Shown in pieces: positions 43,845 through 52,041 of a stretch of 64,000 nt of DNA (positions within the stretch are counted from its first letter, which is position 1; every line of letters begins with the position of its first letter). The stretch is from Lutimonas vermicola (GTDB taxonomy: Bacteria; Bacteroidota; Bacteroidia; Flavobacteriales; Flavobacteriaceae). The notes below the pieces were generated by a model. It did not search any database, had not been told where the DNA came from, and worked only from the letters and a program-made list of their open reading frames with translations. The DNA lies in NCBI RefSeq assembly GCF_038433205.1, contig NZ_JBCDNA010000003.1, positions 310,001-374,000 on the forward strand, given 5' to 3'. The position numbers and the translations under genes were made by a program.

Positions 43845-45191
43845 TTATTGACTGTTCAACTCCATATAATCAAACACCAAATTACACAAGGCATTGACAC
43901 CAGTCTTAAACGCACTATCATCCATGAGGAATTGTGGCGTATGATGGTCTCCGACGGTTTTTGGATCTCTACCTTTGGTCGTTGCGCCAACGAAAAAATA
44001 TAGTCCTGGTACTTTTTGGGCAAAGAATGAAAAATCCTCTGCACCTGTAGTGGGAGGGATCAAAATCACATTTTCCTTTCCAGCGGTTTTCTCCAAAGTT
44101 GGTAACATCAAACTCGTTAACTTTTCATCATTATACGTGACCGGAAAATGAGTGGAGTACGGAAGTTCAATCATTGCGGTCGTTCCACCGGCACGTGCAG
44201 TCAATTCAGTAATCTCTCTGATTCTTTTAAGCACAAAGGCCTCGTCTTCATTGGTAAATGTTCTGATCGTGCCCAACATTTCTACCTGTTCTGGTATGAT
44301 GTTACTGCGATTCCCACCATTGATAGCTCCAATAGTTACCACAGCCGGGTTATTGGTTAATGTAACGTTGCGACTTACAATAGTTTGCAGGCTTGTAATA
44401 ATTTGAGCCGAGACCACAATTGGATCAATACCAACCCAGGGATATGCGCCATGTGCTGGGGTTCCTTTAACGGTAATTTTCATGTCATTGACGCCTGCCA
44501 TTATACCTGCGGGTCGGTATGCAATTGTACCCACTTCGTAGAAAGCATCCAAATGCAGTCCGAAAATAACATCCACCTGCGGATTTTCGAGAACCCCTTC
44601 CTTTATCATTAATGATGCACCCCCTTCTTCGCCTGCTGGGGCACCTTCTTCGGCCGGTTGAAAGATAAATTTTACGGCACCCTTTAAATCGGTCTTCATT
44701 GCTGAAAGTATTTCTGCAACTCCCATTAAAATAGCGACGTGACCATCGTGTCCGCAGGCATGCATTACCGAAGTTTCATTGCCATTATAAGTGGTTTTTA
44801 CTTTCGATGCATATGGTAAATTATTCTTCTCTTCAACAGGCAAGGCATCCATGTCTGCTCGAAGTGCTACAACGGGACCAGGCTTATCCCCTTTGAGAAT
44901 CCCAACAACGCCAGTCATACCTACTTTTGTTTGTACATCTATACCAAGTGATTCTAAATGTTTGGCTATTAGAGCCGCTGTACGAAATTCACGATTTCCC
45001 AATTCTGGATTTTGGTGTATATCGTGTCGCCAATCGATAACTTTCTGCTCTATCTTATCAGCTATTTTATTAACCACTTTACTGTGGTCTTTGAATTGGG
45101 CAAAAGCTAAAGTCGTAAAAAGCATTAATATGAACAACGATAAAGTTTTTATAGGGTATTCAAAGTGTGATTTGTTGATTTTTATTTTCAT
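43845..45191 (-). CDS. Exported M20-family amidohydrolase
   Basis: A 448-residue metal-dependent amidohydrolase (N-acyl amino acid or hippurate hydrolase type). A signal peptide spans about 1-32 (ending LAFAQ). Metal and catalytic motifs: MHACGHDGHVAILMG, FIFQPAEEGAPAGEEGG, GLHLDA and the dimerisation domain start MKITVKGTPAHGAYPW, with GAEDFSFF near the C-terminus. Family relatives are often cytoplasmic, so export here fits the neighbouring secreted peptidases. A single gene between attC-like palindromes 6 and 7. Confidence 0.88.
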   Translation of the reverse strand: MKIKINKSHFEYPIKTLSLFILMLFTTLAFAQFKDHSKVVNKIADKIEQKVIDWRHDIHQNPELGNREFRTAALIAKHLESLGIDVQTKVGMTGVVGILKGDKPGPVVALRADMDALPVEEKNNLPYASKVKTTYNGNETSVMHACGHDGHVAILMGVAEILSAMKTDLKGAVKFIFQPAEEGAPAGEEGGASLMIKEGVLENPQVDVIFGLHLDAFYEVGTIAYRPAGIMAGVNDMKITVKGTPAHGAYPWVGIDPIVVSAQIITSLQTIVSRNVTLTNNPAVVTIGAINGGNRSNIIPEQVEMLGTIRTFTNEDEAFVLKRIREITELTARAGGTTAMIELPYSTHFPVTYNDEKLTSLMLPTLEKTAGKENVILIPPTTGAEDFSFFAQKVPGLYFFVGATTKGRDPKTVGDHHTPQFLMDDSAFKTGVNALCNLVFDYMELNSQ

Positions 45192-45306
45192 TTATTCAGT
45201 ATATTATGGATTAAGTGTTTTTTGAAAGTATTTAAACATTTGTTGTTGATTGGTATTTCAATTTATGGGAAGGTAGGATAATTAATTAACTCGAGTTTTA
45301 GATAAT

Positions 45307-45434
45307 GAAGCACAACGGTGTGGGTATGAGTAGTAGCTCTCCCCTGATGTTGATTATATTTTATTTGTTTTTACTTTGATCTTCCTTGTGTTACGAATTA
45401 AAGCTATTGCTTATACCCGTCTTAAGTTTGTAAT
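45307..45434 (-). repeat. attC-like imperfect palindrome 7
   Basis: Arms GGGTATGAGTAGTAGCT and AGCTATTGCTTATACCC are inverted with three mismatches in 17 bp; the loop is about 60 bp. The right flank CTTAAGTTTGTAAT is identical to that of palindrome 4. Gene-strand end ACCGTTGTGCTTC. It abuts the dipeptidase stop codon (45437). Confidence 0.55.
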
Positions 45435-45436
45435 AA

Positions 45437-46621
45437 CTATATTTCATTTGCTTTTAAAACTCTTAAGAAATTACTTCCGAGAATTTTGACAATATCTTTT
45501 TCGTTGTATCCTTTTTCTAATAATGCTTTAGTAATTACAGGATATGTTGAAACATCATCCAATTGTAGAGGAGTAAGATTAATTCCATCAAAGTCGGATC
45601 CCAGACCAACATAATCTACACCAACCAGTTTAACAATATAATCTATATGATCAATCAACTTAGATAATGGTGGTCTCATCAGTTCTGCTTCAGTTGTATA
45701 TTTTTTATATAGGTAATCCATCATATACCATTCATCCATTCCGCTATTCATGAGAGAATCACCTTCAATAGAGTACTTTTCAAGAAAGGCCATTTCTTTT
45801 TCACCAAAACTATTGTCAATAAAACCAGGATGAAAGTTTATCATAATGACACCACCATTGGTGGCAATTGCTTTTATTTGATCATCTTTTAAATTTCGAC
45901 GGCTCGGGACAAGACTATAGACCGAGCTATGAGAAGCAATAATTGGCTTGTTGGTAATCTTAATAACATCCCAAAATGTCTGATCGCCAGAGTGACTCAC
46001 ATCTATCATCATTCCTAATTCATTCATTTTAGTTACAACCTGTATTCCAAAATCTGTTAGTCCTTTTTGTGGAAGGTTTGGATTTGTTGTTTCATCTGCA
46101 GCGCTAGTTGCCCAAGAAGGAGCTACATTATGAGTTAAAGTTAAATATCTAGCGCCACGTTTATAGAGAGCTTCTAATTTATTAAGGTCATCTTCAATCA
46201 TATGACCACCTTCAACACCAAACATTGCTGCAATTTTATTTTCATTTATAGCTTTTAAAATCATATCAGAGTTGGCAACTTTAATAATCTTATTTGGGTT
46301 ACGAGCTATTGCTGCATCTAGACTGTCCATTTGCCTATTGGCTAATGTAAATGCATTTTCCACACCTCCATCGCTATACACAGAAAATATTTGAACATCT
46401 AAACCTCCCTTTTTCCAACGGTTCAAATCGCTGTGTGTTTTCCCTGTTAAATCTTGATCTAACATTATTCCTAAGTCCGCAGTTTTCATCAGTATGTCAT
46501 TGTGGGTGTCAATTACAATTGCCTCATTATGAATCTCTATAAATGTTTTAGATTCAGATTCTTTATCTGGTGAAGATTTACAAGATGATAAAACAATAAG
46601 CAGGACAATAAAATATCTCAT
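45437..46621 (-). CDS. Membrane dipeptidase, M19 family, lipoprotein
   Basis: A 394-residue zinc dipeptidase. ATG 46621 gives the lipoprotein signal MRYFIVLLIVLSSC; the open frame further upstream begins inside an attC-like site and is unlikely. Zinc-site motifs are VIDTHNDIL (HxD), AMFGVEGGH (bridging E), IDVSHSGDQTFW (H), IASHSSVYSL (H) and GLGSDFDG (D). M19 enzymes cleave dipeptides, including Cys-Gly from glutathione, which fits the neighbouring gamma-glutamyltransferase gene. Confidence 0.88.
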   Translation of the reverse strand: MRYFIVLLIVLSSCKSSPDKESESKTFIEIHNEAIVIDTHNDILMKTADLGIMLDQDLTGKTHSDLNRWKKGGLDVQIFSVYSDGGVENAFTLANRQMDSLDAAIARNPNKIIKVANSDMILKAINENKIAAMFGVEGGHMIEDDLNKLEALYKRGARYLTLTHNVAPSWATSAADETTNPNLPQKGLTDFGIQVVTKMNELGMMIDVSHSGDQTFWDVIKITNKPIIASHSSVYSLVPSRRNLKDDQIKAIATNGGVIMINFHPGFIDNSFGEKEMAFLEKYSIEGDSLMNSGMDEWYMMDYLYKKYTTEAELMRPPLSKLIDHIDYIVKLVGVDYVGLGSDFDGINLTPLQLDDVSTYPVITKALLEKGYNEKDIVKILGSNFLRVLKANEI

Positions 46622-46649
46622 AGATTTAAATTTAGAATTTTGGTTTTTA

Positions 46650-46816
46650 ATTACTGCCAACGTTTATGTATAAGATTAGTTGCGTGGTTTAAGCACCTAA
46701 TTTAGCAAATACAAACCGAATAGAAAATCGGCGATACACGAGCGAAGCGAACTGGCGCAGCAATTTTCGTAAGCAGGCTTGCTCTAGCAATTAATTTTAT
46801 ACGGTGTTGTGCTTAG
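46650..46816 (-). repeat. attC-like palindrome 8, long type
   Basis: Arms GTATAAGATTAGTTGC and GCAATTAATTTTATAC are inverted with two mismatches in 16 bp. Ends GCCAAC and GTTGTGC are near the RYYYAAC / GTTRRRY integron core forms. The interior shares two blocks with palindrome 3. It lies 97 bp downstream of the GGT gene. Confidence 0.55.
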
Positions 46817-46912
46817 TTGTTTAGTGAATTCTGAATTTCACCTATCTAAGTTGAATTTGATTTGTCGGTAAAGAATTCTCCAATTAACAGGGACAGCAAT
46901 CAATAACGAAAC

Positions 46913-48598
46913 TCAATACCCGGCTGCCTGACCGTCTTTTCGGCTTTCGGAAGCGCCTCGATAGACTTTGTTAATGCTATCCCACATGATGCCCTGATAG
47001 CCACCATATGACCCTCCATGAATGACCTTGTGTCTTCTGGATCTCAAGCCTCGAATGGTCTCATATGAGATGCCGGATTCCACATAAACTTCTCCCGATC
47101 CATTGGCTTCTTCTCCTGTAGGAGATGAGGAGCCTCGATGCTCCCAGCGTGGGGCATCACCTGCCTCTTGCATATTCATGCCAAAGTCAATCAAATTCAT
47201 TACGATCTGTGTGTGTCCCTGTGGCTGGAAGTCTCCACCCATCACGCCAAAACTCACCCAGGGCTGACCATCTTTGGTAATGAATGCAGGGATGATCGTA
47301 TGAAAAGGTCTTTTGCCCGGCTCATAAGTATTGGCCTGTCCTTCCTTTAAGGAAAACAGTTCACCCCTGTCTTGCAGCATGAATCCAAGTTTTGGTGGTA
47401 CCATACCAGATCCCATGCCTCTGTAGTTGCTTTGAATGAGTGATACCATATTGCCATATTTATCTGCTGTGGTCATGTAGATAGTTTCCCCGATACTAAT
47501 CTCACCAGCGCCGTATTTTCCGGCGCGATCGCCTATTTCTTCTTTCCTTTTCTTGGCGTATACATCCGAGATAAGTTCTGCTACGGGTACATTGGCAAAG
47601 TCCATGTCTGCGTAGTATTTTGCACGATCTTCAAAAGCTAGTTTTTTTGCTTCAGTAAAAAGGTGCAAATGCTTTTCGCTACCAAATTCAATAGCTGAAA
47701 AATCATACTCCTCCAAGATTTGAAGCATTTGTAATGCCGCAATACCTTGCCCATTGGGAGGGAGTTCCCAAACATCATATCCTCTATAGTTGATGGAAAC
47801 TGGCTCCACCCATTCGGATTGATGGGTTGCCATATCTTCCATAGACAGAAATCCGCCTTTTTCCTTAATGAAACTAGTGATAGTTCTGGCGATTTCTCCT
47901 TTGTAAAAGGCATCGCGTCCCTGCTTAGCTATGGTCCTGTAAGTATTTGCCAGGAACGGATTTTTATAGATTTCCCCTTCTTGAGGTAGTTTTCCTCCAT
48001 TTTGATCTATATAAGTGGCCTTGATATTGTCATATCCCGATGCTTCAAATCGATTGACCGACCCAAGATAATAACCTATGAGCTGTGTAAGCGGAAAGCC
48101 TTCCTCTGCATAGTTGATAGCAGGCTGAAGGATATCAGCCATATCCATAGTTCCAAACTTTTTCGAAAGTTCAAACCAGCCATCAACAGCTCCGGGTACA
48201 CTAACTGGAAGCGGCCCGTAGGCTGGTATTTTCTCCATGTTTTCCTTTTGGAAATACTCCAACGTCAAACTTTTTGGAGACCTCCCACTGGCGTTGAGTC
48301 CATAGAGTTTCTGGGTTTTGGCATCCCAAATGATAGCGAATAAGTCACCACCGATTCCATTTCCGGTTGGTTCCATCAGTCCTAAGGCTGCGTTTGCGGC
48401 TATTGCAGCGTCGATAGCATTGCCTCCTTTTTGTAAAATATCTACACCCACCTGTGTAGCTAGTGGATGACTGGTGGCCACCATACCATTTTTAGCGATA
48501 ACTTCAGAGCGTGTTGCGAATGATTTGCCGACCAGACGGTCCTGCGCCTGAAGAGAGAAAGAAAAGATGAAAACGAAGATGGGTAGTGAGTATTTCAT
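46913..48598 (-). CDS. ggt: Gamma-glutamyltransferase
   Basis: A 561-residue exported Ntn-hydrolase that cleaves gamma-glutamyl bonds, for example in glutathione, and is expected to process itself into two subunits. Signal peptide about 1-18 (LQAQ). GNAIDAAIAANAALGLMEP with GGDLFAI marks the large subunit. The autocleavage nucleophile threonine is in IYMTTADKYGNMVSLIQ, preceding YRGMGSGMV. With the M19 dipeptidase it could degrade glutathione completely. It is the last gene before tRNA-Ala on this strand. Confidence 0.92.
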   Translation of the reverse strand: MKYSLPIFVFIFSFSLQAQDRLVGKSFATRSEVIAKNGMVATSHPLATQVGVDILQKGGNAIDAAIAANAALGLMEPTGNGIGGDLFAIIWDAKTQKLYGLNASGRSPKSLTLEYFQKENMEKIPAYGPLPVSVPGAVDGWFELSKKFGTMDMADILQPAINYAEEGFPLTQLIGYYLGSVNRFEASGYDNIKATYIDQNGGKLPQEGEIYKNPFLANTYRTIAKQGRDAFYKGEIARTITSFIKEKGGFLSMEDMATHQSEWVEPVSINYRGYDVWELPPNGQGIAALQMLQILEEYDFSAIEFGSEKHLHLFTEAKKLAFEDRAKYYADMDFANVPVAELISDVYAKKRKEEIGDRAGKYGAGEISIGETIYMTTADKYGNMVSLIQSNYRGMGSGMVPPKLGFMLQDRGELFSLKEGQANTYEPGKRPFHTIIPAFITKDGQPWVSFGVMGGDFQPQGHTQIVMNLIDFGMNMQEAGDAPRWEHRGSSSPTGEEANGSGEVYVESGISYETIRGLRSRRHKVIHGGSYGGYQGIMWDSINKVYRGASESRKDGQAAGY

Positions 48599-49184
48599 AA
48601 AGATTAGTAATTGGAATAAGGTATAAATATTTTTAGAAACTTTAAATAAGCAGATTTTATATGGAATTTTATCATTGGTTGGTCATGATTAAGCAGAACT
48701 AGTTAATAAAGTGTATATAGTGTTTATACGCAATTATCCGCATACGCTGTCATCCTTTTCTATTATTGACTTTCTACTCAATAATTACGTTAAAAGGGCT
48801 TTTTATTTTTGCGAGAGAGCGACTTCTTACTTGAGCATATATTTTTTAAAACCAAAACAGCACTGTCTGATAAGATGGTTGTTCTATCTTTCTTGCCCTT
48901 ACCTACCCTGACGAAGATAAGTTTTTTATCATAATTTAAATCCTTAACTTAAATAGCAGCATCAAAGATTTGGATAATGACCATTTATTTTATGGTTTCA
49001 ACAATAAAAGCTGGCTGATAGACTAAACATCATCATTTTGATTCATGGACTAAATTAGAGTTCCAATTGTGAATATTCATGTAAATTGCCTAGCAGCAAT
49101 TTTACATTTTCTCGCATAAAAAGACGTTCAATTATGTTCGATTTTATATGTAGCCGGATTAACTGCGTTGATCCCAATTATGGG
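48599..49184. other. Gene-free interval
   Basis: About 590 bp with no supportable gene. A 66-codon plus-strand frame at 48711 has unlikely composition. The CGCATACGCTG region near 48736 shows some symmetry, but no convincing attC-like element is present. Confidence 0.5.
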
Positions 49185-49530
49185 CTCTTAACAACAAAAA
49201 GAAAAGCCCATCGGGGTTTGAATTTTTATTTCTTTCAGCGATGATATTAAGGGATTATGTTCCATGATCCCTAAATGGTGCCCCTAACAACAAAAAAGAA
49301 AAACCACGCTAAAAGCGTGGTTTGAATTTTTATTTCTTTCAGTGATAATATTAAGGGATTATGTTCCATGATCCCTAAATGGTGCCCCTAACAGCAAAAA
49401 AGAAAAACCACGCTAAAAGCGTGGTTTGAATTTTTATTTCTTTCAGTGATAATATTAAGGGATTATGTTCCATGATCCCTAAATGGTGCCCCTAACAACA
49501 AAAAAGAAAAACCACGCTAAAAGCGTGGTC
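49185..49530. repeat. Tandem 104-bp repeats with terminator hairpins
   Basis: Copies begin at 49281 and 49385 (exactly 104 bp each), with a partial copy at 49489-49527 and a diverged 96-bp first copy from 49185. Full units are almost identical. Each contains hairpin CCACGC-TAAA-AGCGTGG, which on the minus strand is followed by TTTTTCTTTTTT (a terminator), and a second inverted repeat AGGGAT / ATCCCT. The first copy has a different hairpin. The block lies downstream of tRNA-Ala. Confidence 0.88.
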
Positions 49531-49585
49531 ATTTTTATTCCCTAAAATTTTATTCTCAAACTTCGTTTGGCCCAAAATATTTGGG

Positions 49586-49616
49586 AATAAAAAAAGCCTT
49601 CTACCGAAGGCTTTTC
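49586..49616 (-). terminator. Terminator of tRNA-Ala
   Basis: Stem AAAAGCCTT / AAGGCTTTT, loop CTACCG, 12 bp past the tRNA 3' end, with seven T on the minus strand. Confidence 0.88.
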
Positions 49617-49626
49617 TTTTTTGTTG

Positions 49627-49700
49627 TGGAGCTACGGGGATTCGAACCCCGGACCTCTTGACTGCCAGTCAAGCACTCTAGCCAACTGAGCTATAGCCCC
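49627..49700 (-). tRNA. tRNA-Ala (anticodon GGC)
   Basis: A complete 74-base cloverleaf including the discriminator A. Acceptor GGGGCTA/TAGCTCC contains the G3-U70 wobble pair that identifies alanine tRNA. Anticodon stem CTTGA/TCAAG, loop CTGGCAG with GGC; T arm CGGGG-TTCGAAT-CCCCG. The first 43 bases (5' half, through the anticodon stem) lie in the 47-bp repeat that recurs at 62397, so they are the element-side copy. The gene's upstream DNA is now element DNA, and I see no clean host-type promoter there. Confidence 0.96.
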
Positions 49701-49704
49701 ATAA
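49658..49704. repeat. Left att direct repeat
   Basis: 47 bases identical to 62397-62443, covering the 5' end through the anticodon stem of tRNA-Ala plus four bases of upstream DNA. Recombination by the tyrosine recombinase probably occurs inside, near the anticodon stem-loop. Confidence 0.9.
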
Positions 49705-49797
49705 ACTGTAAATACAGGATTTACAACACTTTTCTATTTCTCATAGAAAAAAATAGAAGTGCAAATATATACAATTGTATACATTTTACTACAAAAA

Positions 49798-49818
49798 CCC
49801 ACCACAAAAACCCACCAC
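49798..49818. repeat. Left arm repeats (2 x CCCACCAC)
   Basis: CCCACCAC at 49798-49805 and 49811-49818, within a tandem 13-bp unit AAAAACCCACCAC. The same motif and spacing recur at the right end, so they are candidate arm-type recombinase sites. Confidence 0.55.
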
Positions 49819-49899
49819 CAATTTAATTCATAAAAAAAACTTAAACATTGATGACATAGACCTTCTAAAAAATTTTTACATCCCTTTAATAGAAAACCC

Positions 49900-49920
49900 A
49901 AAGTACATTTAGTACTTTTG
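49900..49920 (+). promoter_or_regulatory. Operator palindrome over the toxin-antitoxin promoter
   Basis: AAAGTAC-ATTTA-GTACTTT (49900-49918) is a perfect inverted repeat. It overlaps the -7 box TACTTTTG (49913-49920), a full TAnnTTTG match, 17 bp before the antitoxin ATG. This is the arrangement of autorepressed toxin-antitoxin operons. Confidence 0.65.
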
Positions 49921-49937
49921 AAAATAATCATTTTTAA

Positions 49938-50609
49938 ATGAACTTCGAGAATAAGCCAAAATTGGGATTAGGAATTTATACTGCATCTGAAATTGCACAA
50001 ATACTTCGTGTTCCTTACAGAAAAGTTTATACCTGGATGAACAAATACTGGGATGGTAAACTTGGTGAAGAGTATGACACTAAATACTCCTGGCAGATGC
50101 ACGGCACAAGGGCTGTAAGTTTTCATACATTCATCGAATTTTACATAATGATGCGGTTTTCCGAAGCGGGTGTTCCACCTAGAAACGTATTAAAAGCGCA
50201 TTCTGAATTAGTACAGATGTATAATACTGCTTTCCCTTTTGCCTTAAAGGAAGTTCTAATGGGTATACATAGTGATGGAAAACAAATTTATTTAAGAACC
50301 AAAAAAGGAATTATTGAATTAAATGGCACAAAGCAATTTAACCTTGAAATAATTCAATTGTTTTTTGTTAATCTAGAATTTGATAAAGATAATTTGGCTT
50401 CTCGTTTTTGGCCTATGGGTAAAAACAAATCCATTTTAGTAGACCCAAAGCGAAGATTTGGTCACCCTATTATTGATGGTAAAAACATAGAGCCAGGAAT
50501 AATTCAAAATCATTATAAAGCTGGAGACCCCGTCAAATATATTGCCCATGTTTACCAATTGTCTGAAGAAGAAGTGAATCACGCTTTAGAATATTGTAGT
50601 GCGGCATGA
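49938..50609 (+). CDS. Antitoxin with HTH and DUF433 domains
   Basis: A 223-residue protein. An N-terminal MerR/HTH-like part (IYTASEIAQILRVPYRKVYTW, about 13-33) should bind DNA. The C-terminal part is a DUF433 domain: GHPIIDGKNIEPGIIQNHYK followed by VYQLSEEEVNHALEYC. DUF433 proteins are antitoxins of PIN-like toxins. The stop overlaps the toxin start by four bases. The palindrome over the promoter is its likely binding site. Located just inside the left end, it may stabilise the element. Confidence 0.78.
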   Translation: MNFENKPKLGLGIYTASEIAQILRVPYRKVYTWMNKYWDGKLGEEYDTKYSWQMHGTRAVSFHTFIEFYIMMRFSEAGVPPRNVLKAHSELVQMYNTAFPFALKEVLMGIHSDGKQIYLRTKKGIIELNGTKQFNLEIIQLFFVNLEFDKDNLASRFWPMGKNKSILVDPKRRFGHPIIDGKNIEPGIIQNHYKAGDPVKYIAHVYQLSEEEVNHALEYCSAA

Positions 50610-51022
50610 TTATCTATTTGGACGAAAATATGCCACCCCATTTAGCCAAAGGATTCCAAATCATTCAATTTCCTGAAGGCTTAAAAACCAATCTAAATAT
50701 AGAAGTTAAATTTTTACCCGATACATTTGGACATGGAAGTAAAGATGTTGATTGGATTCCAAAAGTTGGAAAAGAAGGAAGTTGTGTCATCACACAAGAC
50801 ATTAATATTTCAAAAAGACAAGATGAATTGGATTTGTTTCAAAAACATAAAGTAGGTATCTTCTTTTTAAAAGGTCCGAGTAAAAAAAAGGGGTTAAGCA
50901 TATGGGAAATGACTCAAGCCTTAGCTAAGAATTGGGATGAAATTTGTCATATAGCAACTGCTCATAAAAAGCCATTTGGATACGAGTTTAGTTTAACAAG
51001 AAAAATGAAGAAGGTTATTTAA
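50606..51022 (+). CDS. PIN-like toxin (DUF5615-type)
   Basis: A 138-residue putative ribonuclease. The N-terminal YLDENMPPHLAKGF and central CVITQDINISKRQDE carry the acidic residues expected in the PIN-like fold of DUF5615 proteins. The start ATG overlaps the antitoxin stop (ATGA), so the pair is translationally coupled. Target RNA unknown. Confidence 0.75.
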   Translation: MIIYLDENMPPHLAKGFQIIQFPEGLKTNLNIEVKFLPDTFGHGSKDVDWIPKVGKEGSCVITQDINISKRQDELDLFQKHKVGIFFLKGPSKKKGLSIWEMTQALAKNWDEICHIATAHKKPFGYEFSLTRKMKKVI

Positions 51023-51044
51023 ATGAAAAAGGAAACGTTTTAGA

Positions 51045-51299
51045 TTAATTTACATTTTTATATTTAATCCTGACCCATTTATATAATTCAACGAACAGTA
51101 TCACCAGCAAAACAATAATTCCTATAACCATTTTTAGTACCGTTCCGATTACCGATACACTGTCACCAAATGAGGACGTATTAGAATTAAGTTGAGCACC
51201 TCTAAATGCCCTAGTCCAATGTTCAGCTTCCAAATCAAATTTAATTTGATTAGAGACACTATTGTCGTTTGGTCTGAATTTGTAATCTTGGGTGGTCAT
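51045..51299 (-). CDS. Small tail-anchored membrane protein
   Basis: An 84-residue protein with a polar N-terminal half and one membrane helix near the C-terminus (VLKMVIGIIVLLVILFVELY, about 55-74), followed by a short basic tail (KWVRIKYKN). No family recognised. It converges with the toxin gene (22 bp apart). Confidence 0.5.
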   Translation of the reverse strand: MTTQDYKFRPNDNSVSNQIKFDLEAEHWTRAFRGAQLNSNTSSFGDSVSVIGTVLKMVIGIIVLLVILFVELYKWVRIKYKNVN

Positions 51300-51567
51300 A
51301 TTATAGGATTTAATGGTAATGAATCTAATTGTTTATACAAGGATAACAAAATTATATAATTGATGCAAGAACCTGGTAATCATATTGTTACCATTCGTAA
51401 AAAATAAATCAAAATTATACTGTCAAATACTATCCTGTGAGCTCCCAGGGATTGATTTAAGAGCTTTTCTCTGTAAATAAACCAAATAGTATTGAACAAA
51501 AAATAGAGCTCTTTAATCCAATACATCAAGTCTTATTCTTATTTAGATATTTGCTATTTATTATTAT
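51300..51567. other. Gene-free interval in the element
   Basis: AT-rich, no convincing gene or repeat. It probably holds the promoter of the 84-residue protein on the minus strand. Confidence 0.4.
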
Positions 51568-51723
51568 ATGGATATCGAAACTAATAGTAATAAAATTGCA
51601 TGTCAATCAGTAGATTTCGATTTTAAGAAAGAATTGGAGTTACTCAAACAAAAGGCTCATATGATAAATGCTGAACCATCAACTAGAGACCTAATTCATA
51701 AAATCTTCCCACTGAAGTTTTGA
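51568..51723 (+). CDS. Possible 51-residue protein
   Basis: ATG frame beginning MDIETNSNKIACQSVDFDFK and ending HKIFPLKF. Lysine- and glutamate-rich helical middle (KKELELLKQKAHMI). It overlaps the 3' end of the convergent beta-flower gene by 33 bp. Coding-like, no family recognised. Confidence 0.35.
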   Translation: MDIETNSNKIACQSVDFDFKKELELLKQKAHMINAEPSTRDLIHKIFPLKF

Positions 51724-52041
51724 CCACCCAAATTTTGGTGGTTTTGGTGACGGTGGAGGTGGAGCTACTTTGGTAGATGGCCTAGGTTTTTTGATTGGTC
51801 TGGATGGTTTTGACTTTAATGATGGTAATGCGGGTCCATTTTTAGCCCCATTCATAAATGCCACCACTCGACCATCTATATCTCTAAAGAAACTTTGGTT
51901 CAGAATTCCACTGTAGGTAGCATTGGAATTATAAACGGCATGACCAATGAAAAAACCAATGAAATTACCTTTTATATCATATAGGTCTTTACCATTGAGC
52001 CAAGCAACAACTTGGCCTTGTCTGTTATAAATTGCTTGCAT
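51691..52041 (-). CDS. 4-fold beta-flower domain protein
   Basis: A 116-residue protein. Repeated short strands AIYNRQGQVVAWLNGKDLYD, KGNFIGFFIGHAVYN and IDGRVVAFMNG suggest the beta-flower fold found near mobile genes. A proline/lysine-rich linker (about 75-103, with PPPPSPKPPKFGW) leads to a short tail. Its start overlaps the Rep stop by 17 bp, so it is probably a Rep accessory protein. Confidence 0.55.
   Translation of the reverse strand: MQAIYNRQGQVVAWLNGKDLYDIKGNFIGFFIGHAVYNSNATYSGILNQSFFRDIDGRVVAFMNGAKNGPALPSLKSKPSRPIKKPRPSTKVAPPPPSPKPPKFGWSKLQWEDFMN

Noticed and set aside
46622..46660. Upstream start of the M19 dipeptidase
   Set aside because: It would begin at a TTG inside the attC-like end and place 13 polar residues before the lipoprotein signal.
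48711..48911. 66-codon plus-strand frame
   Set aside because: Unlikely composition (many Cys, Tyr and Phe), no family or start signal.
49185..49530. CRISPR array
   Set aside because: The units are 104-bp tandem copies without unique spacers, and no cas genes are present.
49734..49931. 65-codon minus-strand frame at the left element end
   Set aside because: It reads through the arm repeats and the operator, and its Cys/Trp/Phe-rich composition is not protein-like.
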